Shown here piece by piece: positions 26,111 to 41,067 of a stretch of 64,000 nt of DNA. The stretch comes from Tessaracoccus sp. OH4464_COT-324. Lineage in GTDB: Bacteria; Actinomycetota; Actinomycetes; Propionibacteriales; Propionibacteriaceae. The first letter of the stretch is position 1. Every line of letters begins with the position of its first letter. The stretch spans positions 80,047 to 144,046 of the forward strand of contig NZ_RQYZ01000005.1 of NCBI RefSeq assembly GCF_003932855.1, in the 5' to 3' direction. The notes beneath the pieces were generated by a model. It was not told where the DNA came from, ran no database searches, and was given only the letters and a program-made list of their open reading frames with translations. Both the position numbers and the translations under genes were made by a program.

Positions 26111-26995
26111 TCAGCCCTGCGGGTTGAGCTCGGCCGTGTTGAGGATCGCGGCCTCGGTGCCCCAGCTGGTCATGATCTCTCGCCAGACTCCGGTGGTCAT
26201 GAGGTGCTGGGTCGCCCGCTGGAGCGCCGCGGTCAGCTCGGCGTCGTCTTGGGCGACGACGATGCCCTGCGGGGCGGAGTCGAGCACCCCGCCGGCGGTT
26301 TCCAGCTGGCCGTTGGTGAGGGTTGCGGCGTAGTCGGCGACGGTGGAGTCGGCGTAGAAGGCGGCCGCTTTGCCGCCCACGACGTTGGTGGTGGCGTCGG
26401 ATTGCGACGAGTAGACGAGCACCTCAATAGCAGGCTTGCCCTGAGAAGTGCATTCCTGGCTGCGCTTGTCCAGGTCCTCGTGCTGCCAGGTGCCGTTCTG
26501 GACGGCGATGGCCTTGCCGCACACGTCGTCGGAGGAGAAGCCGCTCGGGTTCCCCTTCTTCACTGCGAAGGAGGAGCCCACCTGGACGTAGGAGATCATG
26601 TTGTAGCTTGCGATGCGCTCAGGGGTGATGCTGAACGATGAGATGCCGACGTCGTAGCGGGTGCCGATGCCGGGCAGGAGGCTGGCGAACTCGGCGGGGC
26701 TGATCTCCACTTGGAGGTCGAGCACGCGGCCGATTGCCTTTGCCAGGTCGATGTCGTAGCCGATGGCGGTTTGGAGGTCTGCGGCACGGAACTCGGCGGG
26801 TGCGTAGTCGATGGCGGAGCCGACGACCAGCTTGCCCTTCTCCCGAATCTTTGCGGGCACGAGCGCTGCAAGCTCATCCACCTTCTCGATTTTGGCGACA
26901 TCGTAGGAGCGGTCGGTGGCGGAGGAGCCACCGCCGGTGGGGGAACAGGCCGCCAGGGCCAGTGCGGCGGTGGTGATGGCGATTACCTTGCGCAT
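26111..26995 (-). CDS. Amino-acid-binding lipoprotein of the ABC importer
   Basis: A 294-residue family 3 solute-binding lipoprotein. The signal peptide ends in the lipobox LAAC at residues 13-16. The mature domain has the characteristic KGKLVVGSAIDYAPAEF start and the ligand-binding segment GYDIDLAKAIGRVL, with GTRYDVGISSFSITPERI further on. It captures a polar amino acid outside the membrane and delivers it to the downstream permease. The lone trpB lies immediately upstream on the same strand but is separated by a terminator, so the importer probably has its own promoter. Confidence 0.9.
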   Translation of the reverse strand: MRKVIAITTAALALAACSPTGGGSSATDRSYDVAKIEKVDELAALVPAKIREKGKLVVGSAIDYAPAEFRAADLQTAIGYDIDLAKAIGRVLDLQVEISPAEFASLLPGIGTRYDVGISSFSITPERIASYNMISYVQVGSSFAVKKGNPSGFSSDDVCGKAIAVQNGTWQHEDLDKRSQECTSQGKPAIEVLVYSSQSDATTNVVGGKAAAFYADSTVADYAATLTNGQLETAGGVLDSAPQGIVVAQDDAELTAALQRATQHLMTTGVWREIMTSWGTEAAILNTAELNPQG

Positions 26996-27075
26996 GGGAA
27001 ACCTCGGATCTGGGTGGTCGGAGCAGCTTATGATGGAATACTAATGCATAAAATGAAATATGTATGAATCATGGC
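26996..27075 (-). promoter_or_regulatory. AT-rich promoter region with imperfect dyad, amino-acid importer
   Basis: Between the trpB terminator and the binding-protein start the composition drops sharply to about half AT. Positions 27045-27066 contain ATGCATA, 8 bp, then TATGTAT, an imperfect dyad that could be an operator or part of the promoter. No unambiguous -35/-10 pair is assigned. Confidence 0.35.
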
Positions 27076-27078
27076 CTG

Positions 27079-27109
27079 AGAAAGGGCCGCCCCGGAGTGG
27101 AGCGGCCCC
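27079..27109 (-). terminator. Intrinsic terminator after trpB
   Basis: On the minus strand: GGGGCCGC, a short loop region, GCGGCCCTTTCTC. An eight-base-pair GC stem plus a short T-rich tail lies just after the trpB stop. Confidence 0.7.
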
Positions 27110-27117
27110 GCCGAGGC

Positions 27118-28311
27118 TCAGCTAAGGCCAAGCGCCTCAGAGACGTGGTCCACGTCCTTGTCCCCCCGGCCCGACAGGTTCACGATCACGGCGTCGTCGT
27201 GGCCCAGCGTCGGCGCATACTTCAGCGCATAAGCCAGCGCGTGCGAGCTCTCGATGGCCGGGATGATCCCCTCGACGCGGGACAGGGTGAGCAGCGCGCT
27301 CAGCGCCTCGTCGTCGGTCACCGACACGTACTTTGCTCGCCCGATCTCCTCCAGGTAGACGTGCTCCGGGCCGACACCCGGATAGTCGAGGCCGGAGGCG
27401 ATGGAATGCACCGGAGCCGGCTCGCCGTCGGCCGTTTGCAGCACCTTCGTCTGCATCCCGTGGAGGATCCCCGGCGTGCCGAGCGTCATGGTGGCGGCGT
27501 GCCGGTTGGTGTCCAGGCCCTCGCCCGCAGGCTCGACGCCGAGCAGCGCCACGTCGGGGTCGTCAACGAAGCCCGCGAACAGGCCCATCGCATTCGAGCC
27601 GCCGCCCACGCAAGCTATGGCTGCAACGGGCAGCTTGCCCTCGGCCTCCAGGATCTGCGCGCGTGCCTCGCGCCCGACGACGCTCTGGAAGTCCCGCACC
27701 ATCGTCGGGTACGGGTGCGGGCCGACGACGGAGCCGATGCCGAACAGGTACTCATCCGGCTTGGAGGCGTAGGTGGCAAAGGCGGAGTCCACCGCCTCCT
27801 TCAGTGACTTGCCGCCCGCCTCGACAGCGACGACCTCCGCGCCCAGCAGGCGCATGCGGCGCACGTTCGGGTGCTGCTTGGTCACGTCGATCGCGCCCAT
27901 GTGGATCTCGCAGCCGAGCCCCATGAGAGCGGCGGCTGTGGCTAGCGCAACTCCGTGCTGGCCGGCGCCGGTCTCCGCGATCAGCTTCTTCTTGCCCAGG
28001 CGCTTCGCGAGCAGGGCCTCGCCGAGGCAGTGGTTGATCTTGTGTGCCCCCGTGTGGTTCAGGTCCTCACGTTTCAGATAGATCTTGGCGCCGCCCGTGC
28101 GCTCCGACAGGTTTTTCGCATAATAGAGCAGCGAGGGCCGGCCGACGTAGTTGCGCAACAGCTCCTCGTACTCGGCCAGGAAAGTGGGGTCTTGGCGGGC
28201 TTCCTCGTAGGCGGCCGCAACATCGGCTATCGGTCCTTCAAGGTGGGGAGGCAGGTGGCTGCCGCCGTGGGTGCCGAACAGGCCGTTTTCGTGCGCGTCG
28301 AGCAGGGACAT
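27118..28311 (-). CDS. trpB: Tryptophan synthase beta subunit
   Basis: A 397-residue PLP enzyme that condenses indole with L-serine to make tryptophan. The pyridoxal lysine lies in [17 protein letters not shown] (about residue 86), the phosphate-binding loop is [10 protein letters not shown] (about residue 230) and the active-site Glu lies in [11 protein letters not shown]. It is a standard TrpB1. No trpA, trpC or other trp gene adjoins it: the gene sits alone between an amino-acid importer and rplJ. GGAGAAACCG precedes the ATG. Upstream lies a complete attenuator with leader peptide, so expression should respond to charged tRNA-Trp. Confidence 0.96.
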   Translation of the reverse strand: MSLLDAHENGLFGTHGGSHLPPHLEGPIADVAAAYEEARQDPTFLAEYEELLRNYVGRPSLLYYAKNLSERTGGAKIYLKREDLNHTGAHKINHCLGEALLAKRLGKKKLIAETGAGQHGVALATAAALMGLGCEIHMGAIDVTKQHPNVRRMRLLGAEVVAVEAGGKSLKEAVDSAFATYASKPDEYLFGIGSVVGPHPYPTMVRDFQSVVGREARAQILEAEGKLPVAAIACVGGGSNAMGLFAGFVDDPDVALLGVEPAGEGLDTNRHAATMTLGTPGILHGMQTKVLQTADGEPAPVHSIASGLDYPGVGPEHVYLEEIGRAKYVSVTDDEALSALLTLSRVEGIIPAIESSHALAYALKYAPTLGHDDAVIVNLSGRGDKDVDHVSEALGLS

Positions 28312-28344
28312 CGGTTTCTCCTAGCGAGTATGGGCCCAGAGGAC

Positions 28345-28373
28345 GAAAAAACCGCCCTCTAATGGGGCGGTTT
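28345..28373 (-). terminator. trpB attenuator terminator (segments 3:4)
   Basis: On the minus strand: AAACCGCCCC, loop ATTAG, AGGGCGGTTTTTTCG, a GC stem followed by six T. It lies between the leader peptide stop and the trpB ribosome binding site. Segment 3 (CCGCCCC) can alternatively pair with GGGCGG at 28399-28404, which would destroy the terminator. Confidence 0.9.
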
Positions 28374-28392
28374 GGGTGTGTCAGTGCAGCAC

Positions 28393-28443
28393 TCAGTTCC
28401 GCCCGAGGGCGGTCCACCAGACGCGGTTGTTGAGTGCTGTCAT
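28393..28443 (-). CDS. trp attenuator leader peptide
   Basis: A 16-codon frame, MTALNNRVWWTALGRN, with tandem Trp codons at 28414-28419 near the middle. The sequence right after the Trp codons (ACCGCCCTCGGGCGG) forms the 1:2 hairpin. A ribosome stalled on the Trp codons would cover segment 1 and free GGGCGG to pair with segment 3. The ATG has no Shine-Dalgarno. A promoter whose -10 ends 7 bp upstream puts the transcription start at or next to the A of the ATG, so it is probably leaderless. Confidence 0.9.
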   Translation of the reverse strand: MTALNNRVWWTALGRN

Positions 28444-28449
28444 GCCTCG

Positions 28450-28479
28450 TATCTAAGCACCGGCGGCCGGTATACGCAA
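28450..28479 (-). promoter_or_regulatory. Promoter of the trp leader and trpB
   Basis: Reading on the minus strand: TTGCGT (28479-28474), an 18-bp spacer, then TAGATA (28455-28450). The expected start at about 28443 coincides with the first base of the leader peptide ATG. Confidence 0.7.
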
Positions 28480-28531
28480 GAGGCGTTCGAATGCTGGGCG
28501 TTCGGTCGGAGCGGTCGGCCTCGGCGTCGAT

Positions 28532-28560
28532 TTGGTATCGACTAGGGAAACAGGTATCGT
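28532..28560 (+). promoter_or_regulatory. Candidate rplJ promoter, divergent from trp promoter
   Basis: TTGGTA, a 17-bp spacer, then TATCGT. It would give a leader of about 180 nt for rplJ and points away from the trp promoter 50 bp to the left. Confidence 0.45.
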
Positions 28561-28589
28561 TGCCGGAGCCGAAGACCGCAGGTGGAGCG

Positions 28590-28748
28590 ATCCGTAATGC
28601 CGAAAGGTGCCCGCGCAGGTGACCGTGACAGCCCTCAGCCCGTGTGCTGAGCGCCGCCCCGCGCCGCCGGCCGGGGCTTTGTTGGTTTCCGTGGTCTGAG
28701 GTGCGTCGGAGCCCTAGCTCCGGCAGTGATGAACCGGAAGGAGACCCA
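28590..28748 (+). promoter_or_regulatory. Probable L10 autoregulatory leader
   Basis: A structured GC-rich untranslated leader directly before rplJ, containing hairpin-forming stretches (for example GCCCGTGTGCTGAGCGC and CCGCGCCGCCGGCCGGGG). In many bacteria the L10-L12 complex binds such a leader and represses rplJL. I assign it mainly from position and length; the binding kink-turn was not resolved by eye. Confidence 0.45.
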
Positions 28749-29363
28749 ATGGCAAGGCCGGACAAGGTTGCCAAGGTGGAGGAGCTTGTTGCCCAGTTCA
28801 ACAACTCCGCCGCTGCTGTGCTGACCGAGTACCGCGGTCTCACCGTCAAGGACCTGCAGACCCTGCGTCGGTCCTTCGGTGGGGACGCCACCTATGCCGT
28901 TGCGAAGAACACCCTGACTCGGATCGCCGCTAAGGAAGCCGGTATCGAAGGTCTCGAAGAGACCCTCACCGGCCCCACTGCCATCGCCTTCATCTCGGGC
29001 GACGTGGCCACGGTGACCAAGGGTCTGAAGAACTTCGCAAAGGACAATCCGTCTCTGGCCATCAAGGGCGGCGTCATGGATGGCAAGTTCCTCGACGCCA
29101 AGGCCGTGCTGAAACTGGCTGACCTCGAATCTCGCGAGGTTCTGCTGTCGAAGATGGCAGGAGCGCTCAAGGCGAACCTGTCCAAGGCTGCATTCGCCTT
29201 CGCTGCACCCGCCGCCAAGCTCGCCCGCGTCATGGGTGCGCTGGAAGGCAAGGCGAAGGAGAATCCCGAAGTTATCGGTGGTGCTGGCTCCCAGCCCGCC
29301 GCTGAGGCCACTGAGACCCCCGCCGCGGAAGCGGCAACCGAAGCAGCAGAAGCTGCGGAATGA
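28749..29363 (+). CDS. rplJ: 50S ribosomal protein L10
   Basis: A 204-residue L10, the base of the ribosomal stalk to which L7/L12 dimers attach. The conserved N-terminal region includes EYRGLTVKDLQTLRR and YAVAKNTL. The C-terminus carries about 25 extra Ala/Glu/Thr-rich residues beyond the L12-binding helix, a low-complexity tail seen in some Actinobacteria. GGAAGGAGA precedes the ATG. Cotranscribed with rplL. Confidence 0.96.
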   Translation: MARPDKVAKVEELVAQFNNSAAAVLTEYRGLTVKDLQTLRRSFGGDATYAVAKNTLTRIAAKEAGIEGLEETLTGPTAIAFISGDVATVTKGLKNFAKDNPSLAIKGGVMDGKFLDAKAVLKLADLESREVLLSKMAGALKANLSKAAFAFAAPAAKLARVMGALEGKAKENPEVIGGAGSQPAAEATETPAAEAATEAAEAAE

Positions 29364-29411
29364 TCCGTTGCAGCTGACGCTGCTGCGACCTAACTGAAAG
29401 GAACGCCAACC

Positions 29412-29807
29412 ATGGCGAAGCTCACCAACGAAGAGCTCCTTGACGCTTTCAAGGAAATGACCCTGATCGAGCTGTCTGACTTCGTGAAGCTGTTCGAAGA
29501 GACCTTCGACGTCACTGCTGCCGCTCCGGTTGCCGTCGCTGCCGTGGCCGCTCCGGCTGCTGGCGAGGCTGCTGCCGATGAAGAGGACGCTGATTCCGGC
29601 AAGGTCGACGTCATCCTTGCTTCCGACGGTGGCAAGAAGCTGGCCGTCATCAAGGAAGTCCGCTCGCTCACCTCGCTGGGCCTGAAGGAGGCCAAGGAAC
29701 TCGTCGAGAACGCTCCGAAGCCTGTCCTTGAGCAGGTTGACAAGGAGACCGCGACCAAGGCGAAGGAAGCCCTCGAAGCTGCCGGCGCCACCGTCGAACT
29801 CAAGTGA
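29412..29807 (+). CDS. rplL: 50S ribosomal protein L7/L12
   Basis: A 131-residue stalk protein that recruits and activates translational GTPases. It has the N-terminal dimerisation helices ([15 protein letters not shown]), an Ala-rich hinge with an acidic patch, and the C-terminal domain ([20 protein letters not shown]...[13 protein letters not shown]). GAAAGGAAC precedes the ATG. Followed by a terminator that separates it from rpoBC. Confidence 0.97.
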   Translation: MAKLTNEELLDAFKEMTLIELSDFVKLFEETFDVTAAAPVAVAAVAAPAAGEAAADEEDADSGKVDVILASDGGKKLAVIKEVRSLTSLGLKEAKELVENAPKPVLEQVDKETATKAKEALEAAGATVELK

Positions 29808-29831
29808 CCCCAGCGCCGCTAGGCGCTTTGT

Positions 29832-29876
29832 TGAGGCGGCCGTCCCGTTGAGGGCGGTCGCCTCGGCTTTTTCCTG
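29832..29876 (+). terminator. Terminator/attenuator between rplL and rpoB
   Basis: GAGGCGGCCGTCCC, short loop, GGGCGGTCGCCTC, then GGCTTTTTCC. The stem of about 13 pairs is slightly imperfect. Partial readthrough here usually sets the ribosomal-protein to polymerase ratio. Confidence 0.8.
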
Positions 29877-29961
29877 ATCGATGGCGGCTCGCGTCGTCGT
29901 GAGTCGCGCCGATCGTCGGCTACAGTTGTTGTGCGACGCCGTGGTCGCCCATCTCGCGGGG

Positions 29962-29991
29962 TTGCGAGCGCTTGGGGCTTTGCCCTATAGT
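29962..29991 (+). promoter_or_regulatory. Candidate rpoB promoter
   Basis: TTGCGA, an 18-bp spacer, then TATAGT. It lies about 90 bp before the rpoB start. A second weaker -10-like TACAGT occurs at 29920-29925. Confidence 0.55.
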
Positions 29992-30085
29992 GATTTCTTG
30001 CCCCTGTGTGCCTTAGTACCCGTATTTGACGCGGGGCCTTCGTCATGCAGAAAACCGCCCCAAGCGTTCTTGGAAGGACCGAATC

Positions 30086-33559
<3,474 letters not shown>

Positions 33560-33627
33560 GTTCACTTCACCAAACGAAACAAACTCAGACGACATCACCT
33601 ACACAGGTAGGGGAAAGAGAAGAACAC

Positions 33628-37572
<3,945 letters not shown>

Positions 37573-37589
37573 GCGGGATCATGAGTGAA

Positions 37590-37626
37590 CGGGGCACGGG
37601 GTTTCACCCCGTGCCCCGCGTTTTGT
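37590..37626 (+). terminator. Intrinsic terminator after rpoC
   Basis: GGGGCACGGGG, loop TTTCA, then CCCCGTGCCCC, followed by GCGTTTTGTG. Eleven perfect base pairs. The following 37627-37785 contains no gene. Confidence 0.92.
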
Positions 37627-37785
37627 GTCTCAGCTGTGCAGTTTCGTTGAGCAATTTGGCCGTTATCCCCACAAATCCTTAGCTGACCCTGTCACGCCGA
37701 GGGGCCGAAGCGCCATTATTCTTAGTGCATCCGCGACGACGCGGAGTTCGCGAGGAAGCGGACGAACATCTGAAGGAGGCAAAGC

Positions 37786-39108
37786 ATGCGTTTCAAGACG
37801 CTTGTAGCAGTAGGCGTGGCGAGCGTATTGGCGCTCGCGGGTTGCTCGGGAGGAACCGGTGGTTCCTCGGCGGATAAGAGCCCCGCGGCCCAGGAGACGA
37901 AGGCGATGGACGGTTCCCAGCAGCAGGGGTCGGGCTCGGGCGGCGACGTCGGTGTGTTCACCTGGTGGGCTGAGGGTTCCGAGAAGCTGGGCCTGGAAGC
38001 GCTCACCGGGGAGTTCGCGAAGCAGTTCCCGAATGACAAGTTCGTCAACCTTGCGGTCGCCGGCGGCGCAGGTTCCAACGCTAAGGCCAAGCTGGCCGCG
38101 GACCTGGAGAACAACAACCCGCCGGATTCCTTCCAGGGCCACGCGGGCGCCGAGCTGTTCGATTACATCGTGGCCAACCAGTTGGAGCCGGTGAACGACG
38201 TGATCGACGAGCTGGGTGGTTCGAAGGTTTTCCCGGAGAGCCTTCTGGGTCTGCTCACCGTCGACGGCAACATCTATTCCGTCCCATCTAACGTGCATCG
38301 CTCCAACGTCGTGTGGGCCAACCCCGAGGTGCTCGCGAAGGCCGGGCTTGGTAAGGAAGCACCCGCCAGCATCGATGCCTGGCTGGCCGACATGGAGAAG
38401 CTGAAGGCTGCGGGCGTGGAGACGCCTCTCTCGGTGGGCACCGCCCCCTGGACCCAGCTCCACCTGTTCGAGTCGATCCTGCTCGCGGAAGTAGGCACCG
38501 ACGACTACAACAAGCTGTTCACCGACGGGGACTGGAAGTCCGACAAGGTGAAGAGCGCCATCGAGAAGTACGCGAAGCTGCTCAGCTTCGCCAACAGCGG
38601 CGGAGCGGACGACTGGCCACAGGCAACTGACATGGTGATCGACGGCAAGGCCGCCTACAACGTGATGGGTGACTGGGCGGTCGCGCAGTTCACGCAGGCA
38701 GGCAAGGCCGACGGCACCGACTACATCTACTTCCCGACTCCGGGCACGGACGGTACCTTCCTGTTCCTAGCCGACTCCTTCACTCTGCCGAAGGGCGCCA
38801 AGAACCCCGCGGGCGCCAAGGACTGGCTGCGCACCGTCGGCTCCGCTAAGGGCCAGGAAGCTTTCAACATGGCCAAGGGGTCGATCCCGGCCCGCACCGA
38901 TGTCGCCCCCGACAACTTCCCGGCTTACCAGCAGTCGGCTATGAAGTCGTTCAAGAACGACAAGATTGCTTCGTCCATCGCGCACGGCGCCGCGGCGCAG
39001 ATGGCGTGGAGCGCGGATATCTCCAGTGCGGTGTCCAAGTTCTGGACGGACAAGGACACGGCTGCCTTCCACGATGCTCTCGTGAAGGCAGCGGAGTCGA
39101 AGCGCTGA
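37786..39108 (+). CDS. Sugar ABC transporter binding lipoprotein (family 1)
   Basis: A 440-residue lipoprotein. The signal peptide ends in lipobox LAGC (residues 17-20), a Ser/Gly/Lys linker follows, then a family 1 solute-binding fold with VFTWWAEGSEKLGLEALTGE at about residue 62 and typical Trp/Tyr-rich sugar-stacking residues. It delivers an oligosaccharide or sugar to the two permeases downstream. AAGGAGGCAAAGC precedes the ATG. A long hairpin separates it from the permease genes, which should keep its expression higher. Confidence 0.9.
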   Translation: MRFKTLVAVGVASVLALAGCSGGTGGSSADKSPAAQETKAMDGSQQQGSGSGGDVGVFTWWAEGSEKLGLEALTGEFAKQFPNDKFVNLAVAGGAGSNAKAKLAADLENNNPPDSFQGHAGAELFDYIVANQLEPVNDVIDELGGSKVFPESLLGLLTVDGNIYSVPSNVHRSNVVWANPEVLAKAGLGKEAPASIDAWLADMEKLKAAGVETPLSVGTAPWTQLHLFESILLAEVGTDDYNKLFTDGDWKSDKVKSAIEKYAKLLSFANSGGADDWPQATDMVIDGKAAYNVMGDWAVAQFTQAGKADGTDYIYFPTPGTDGTFLFLADSFTLPKGAKNPAGAKDWLRTVGSAKGQEAFNMAKGSIPARTDVAPDNFPAYQQSAMKSFKNDKIASSIAHGAAAQMAWSADISSAVSKFWTDKDTAAFHDALVKAAESKR

Positions 39109-39119
39109 TTGTGCTGACG

Positions 39120-39153
39120 GAGAGTGCGGTCACCGTCAGGTGGCCGCACTCTC
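39120..39153 (+). promoter_or_regulatory. Intercistronic 15-bp hairpin between binding protein and permeases
   Basis: GAGAGTGCGGTCACC, loop GTCA, GGTGGCCGCACTCTC, with one G-U pair. There is no T-run after it, so it is more likely an mRNA 3'-end stabiliser or partial terminator than a full stop. Confidence 0.7.
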
Positions 39154-39179
39154 GTCGCTGATGGAAGGAGTGCGACTCT

Positions 39180-40085
39180 ATGTGGAAGAAGTGGCAAGGT
39201 CTCCTGCTCGTGGTGCCGTCGATCCTGCTGGTGCTGGTGTTTGTCTACGGTTTGATCGCGCAGACGTTCGCCACCTCGCTCAAACCTCTTACCCGGAAAA
39301 CTTTTGCGGGTAATGAGCAGGTGCTGAGCCCCGGCGGGTTCGAGAACTATGTGATGCTGCTCTCCGACGATCGCTATCAGCGTTCCCTGTGGAATCTGCT
39401 GGTGCTGACGATCGTTTTCGTGGGCGGCACGATGCTGTTCGGTCTGCTTTGGGCTCTCCTGCTGGAGAAGGGGGTCACGGCGGAGGGCGTTTTCCGCTCC
39501 ATCTACCTGTTTCCGATGGCCGTGTCGTTCATTGCCTCGGGTTTGGTGTGGAAGTGGCTTCTTTCGCCCGGCGTCGGCGATCATGAGGCCATCGGGCTCA
39601 ACCGACTGTTCCTGCTGATCGGCCTGCCCGAGTTGCAGTCCAAGTGGTGGTCTGACCCGGGGCCGTTCAACATGGCGGCCATGGCGATGCCTGCTGTTTG
39701 GCAGCTGTCGGGCTACGTGATGGCGCTGTTTCTTGCCGGCTTCCGGGGTATTTCGGAGGACCAGCGGGAGGCAGCTCGCGTGGATGGCGCGACGGAGTTC
39801 AAAATTTATCGGCACGTGCTCTTCCCGCAGCTTTCACCGATTGCGCTATCAGCCCTGATCATCATCGGACACATGTCGATGAAGACTTTCGACCTCATTT
39901 ACGCGATCGCCGGGCAGAACAACTACGTCGCGGACGTGCCGGCAACCTTGATGTGGGTGCAGTTGTTCACCGGGCAGAATCCCCCAACGGCTGCGGTGAA
40001 TGCGACTGTGTTGCTGCTCATCGTGGCGGTTGTGGTGATCCCGTATCTCGTCTACACCAACCGCACGGAGAAGGGAGGCCGCTGA
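39180..40085 (+). CDS. Sugar ABC transporter permease (MalF/UgpA-like)
   Basis: A 301-residue permease with six predicted membrane helices (first at about residues 8-30, last at 272-292). The cytoplasmic EAA-loop, REAARVDGATEFKIYRHVLF, lies near residue 200 and docks on the ATPase. It precedes a second permease with a 1-bp overlap, forming the heterodimeric channel of a CUT1-type importer. ATG has GGAAGGAG upstream. Confidence 0.92.
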   Translation: MWKKWQGLLLVVPSILLVLVFVYGLIAQTFATSLKPLTRKTFAGNEQVLSPGGFENYVMLLSDDRYQRSLWNLLVLTIVFVGGTMLFGLLWALLLEKGVTAEGVFRSIYLFPMAVSFIASGLVWKWLLSPGVGDHEAIGLNRLFLLIGLPELQSKWWSDPGPFNMAAMAMPAVWQLSGYVMALFLAGFRGISEDQREAARVDGATEFKIYRHVLFPQLSPIALSALIIIGHMSMKTFDLIYAIAGQNNYVADVPATLMWVQLFTGQNPPTAAVNATVLLLIVAVVVIPYLVYTNRTEKGGR

Positions 40086-40972
40086 TGTCGGCGGAAGCAA
40101 GCACGCGGCTGGCCCCCGAAAAGCGCCGCAAGAAGGCGTCAACCGGGGAACTCACCTGGCGCACGTTCAGGATGGCCCTGCTCGTCCTGTTCGCGCTCGC
40201 GGTGTTGATGCCCATCTACGTGGTGCTGGTTACCAGCTTCAAGGCGCCCGGTGATTTCCGGGTGGCTGACGCCTGGAACCTGCCGGAGCGGCTGAGCTAC
40301 GCGGGTTGGGCCGCAGCGTGGGAGGCTCTGGCGCCGGCCTTGGGGCGTTCGGTGATACTGGCACTCGCCGCGGCGATCATCTCGTCCTTCCTGGGCTCCA
40401 TGAACGGGTTTGTGTTCGCCAAGTGGAAGTTCCCGGGAGCTAACGTCATCTTCACGATGTTTCTTTTCGGGATGTTCATTCCCTACCAGGCGGTGATGAT
40501 CCCGCTGCAGCAGGTGATGATCCAGATGAACGCGAATGCGCCGTTCATGACCGGTATCCCGACTTTGATTCTAGTGCACGTGATCTACGGCATCCCGATC
40601 TGCACGCTCATTTTCCGCAACTATTACGCGACAGCGGTGCCGGGCGACATCATCGAGGCTGCCCGCGTGGACGGTGCGGGAATGTTGCGCACTTATTGGT
40701 CAATCGTGCTGCCCATCTCCATACCGGCGTTCGTGGTCACTCTGATTTGGCAGTTTACTTCTGCGTGGAACGACTTCCTGTTTGCGTTGTTCCTCACGGA
40801 CCGCAACACCGGCCCGGTGACTTTCGCGCTGCAGGAGCTGGCCTCCGCGCAGAACCCAGACTATTCGCGGATGATGGCGGGCGTTCTGGTTGCGTCGCTG
40901 CCGACGCTGCTCGTCTACATCTTCCTGGGTCGTTACTTCGTGCGCGGCCTGATGAGCGGCTCGGTCAAGTAA
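40085..40972 (+). CDS. Sugar ABC transporter permease (MalG/UgpE-like)
   Basis: A 295-residue second permease of the CUT1 importer. It has a basic cytoplasmic N-terminus (EKRRKK), six helices, and an EAA-type loop around EAARVDGAGMLRTYWSIVLP (about residue 195). The ATG overlaps the previous stop (TGATG). No ATPase gene follows, so the importer presumably uses a shared MsiK-type ATPase encoded elsewhere, as is usual for actinobacterial CUT1 systems. Confidence 0.92.
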   Translation: MSAEASTRLAPEKRRKKASTGELTWRTFRMALLVLFALAVLMPIYVVLVTSFKAPGDFRVADAWNLPERLSYAGWAAAWEALAPALGRSVILALAAAIISSFLGSMNGFVFAKWKFPGANVIFTMFLFGMFIPYQAVMIPLQQVMIQMNANAPFMTGIPTLILVHVIYGIPICTLIFRNYYATAVPGDIIEAARVDGAGMLRTYWSIVLPISIPAFVVTLIWQFTSAWNDFLFALFLTDRNTGPVTFALQELASAQNPDYSRMMAGVLVASLPTLLVYIFLGRYFVRGLMSGSVK

Positions 40973-40981
40973 ACATCGCAA

Positions 40982-41032
40982 CGCCCTCGGGCAGCAGGCA
41001 GTTTGTAACTGTTCTCCGCCCGAGGGTGTTTG
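40982..41032 (+). terminator. Terminator of the sugar importer operon
   Basis: CGCCCTCGGGC ... GCCCGAGGGTG, with an inner small hairpin (CAGTTTGTAACTG), followed by TTTGC. The stem ends about 30 bp before the LCP ribosome binding site. Confidence 0.7.
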
Positions 41033-41067
41033 CTGTGCCGGGTGGTGTGCCCAGGTAGGGTTTGGGC

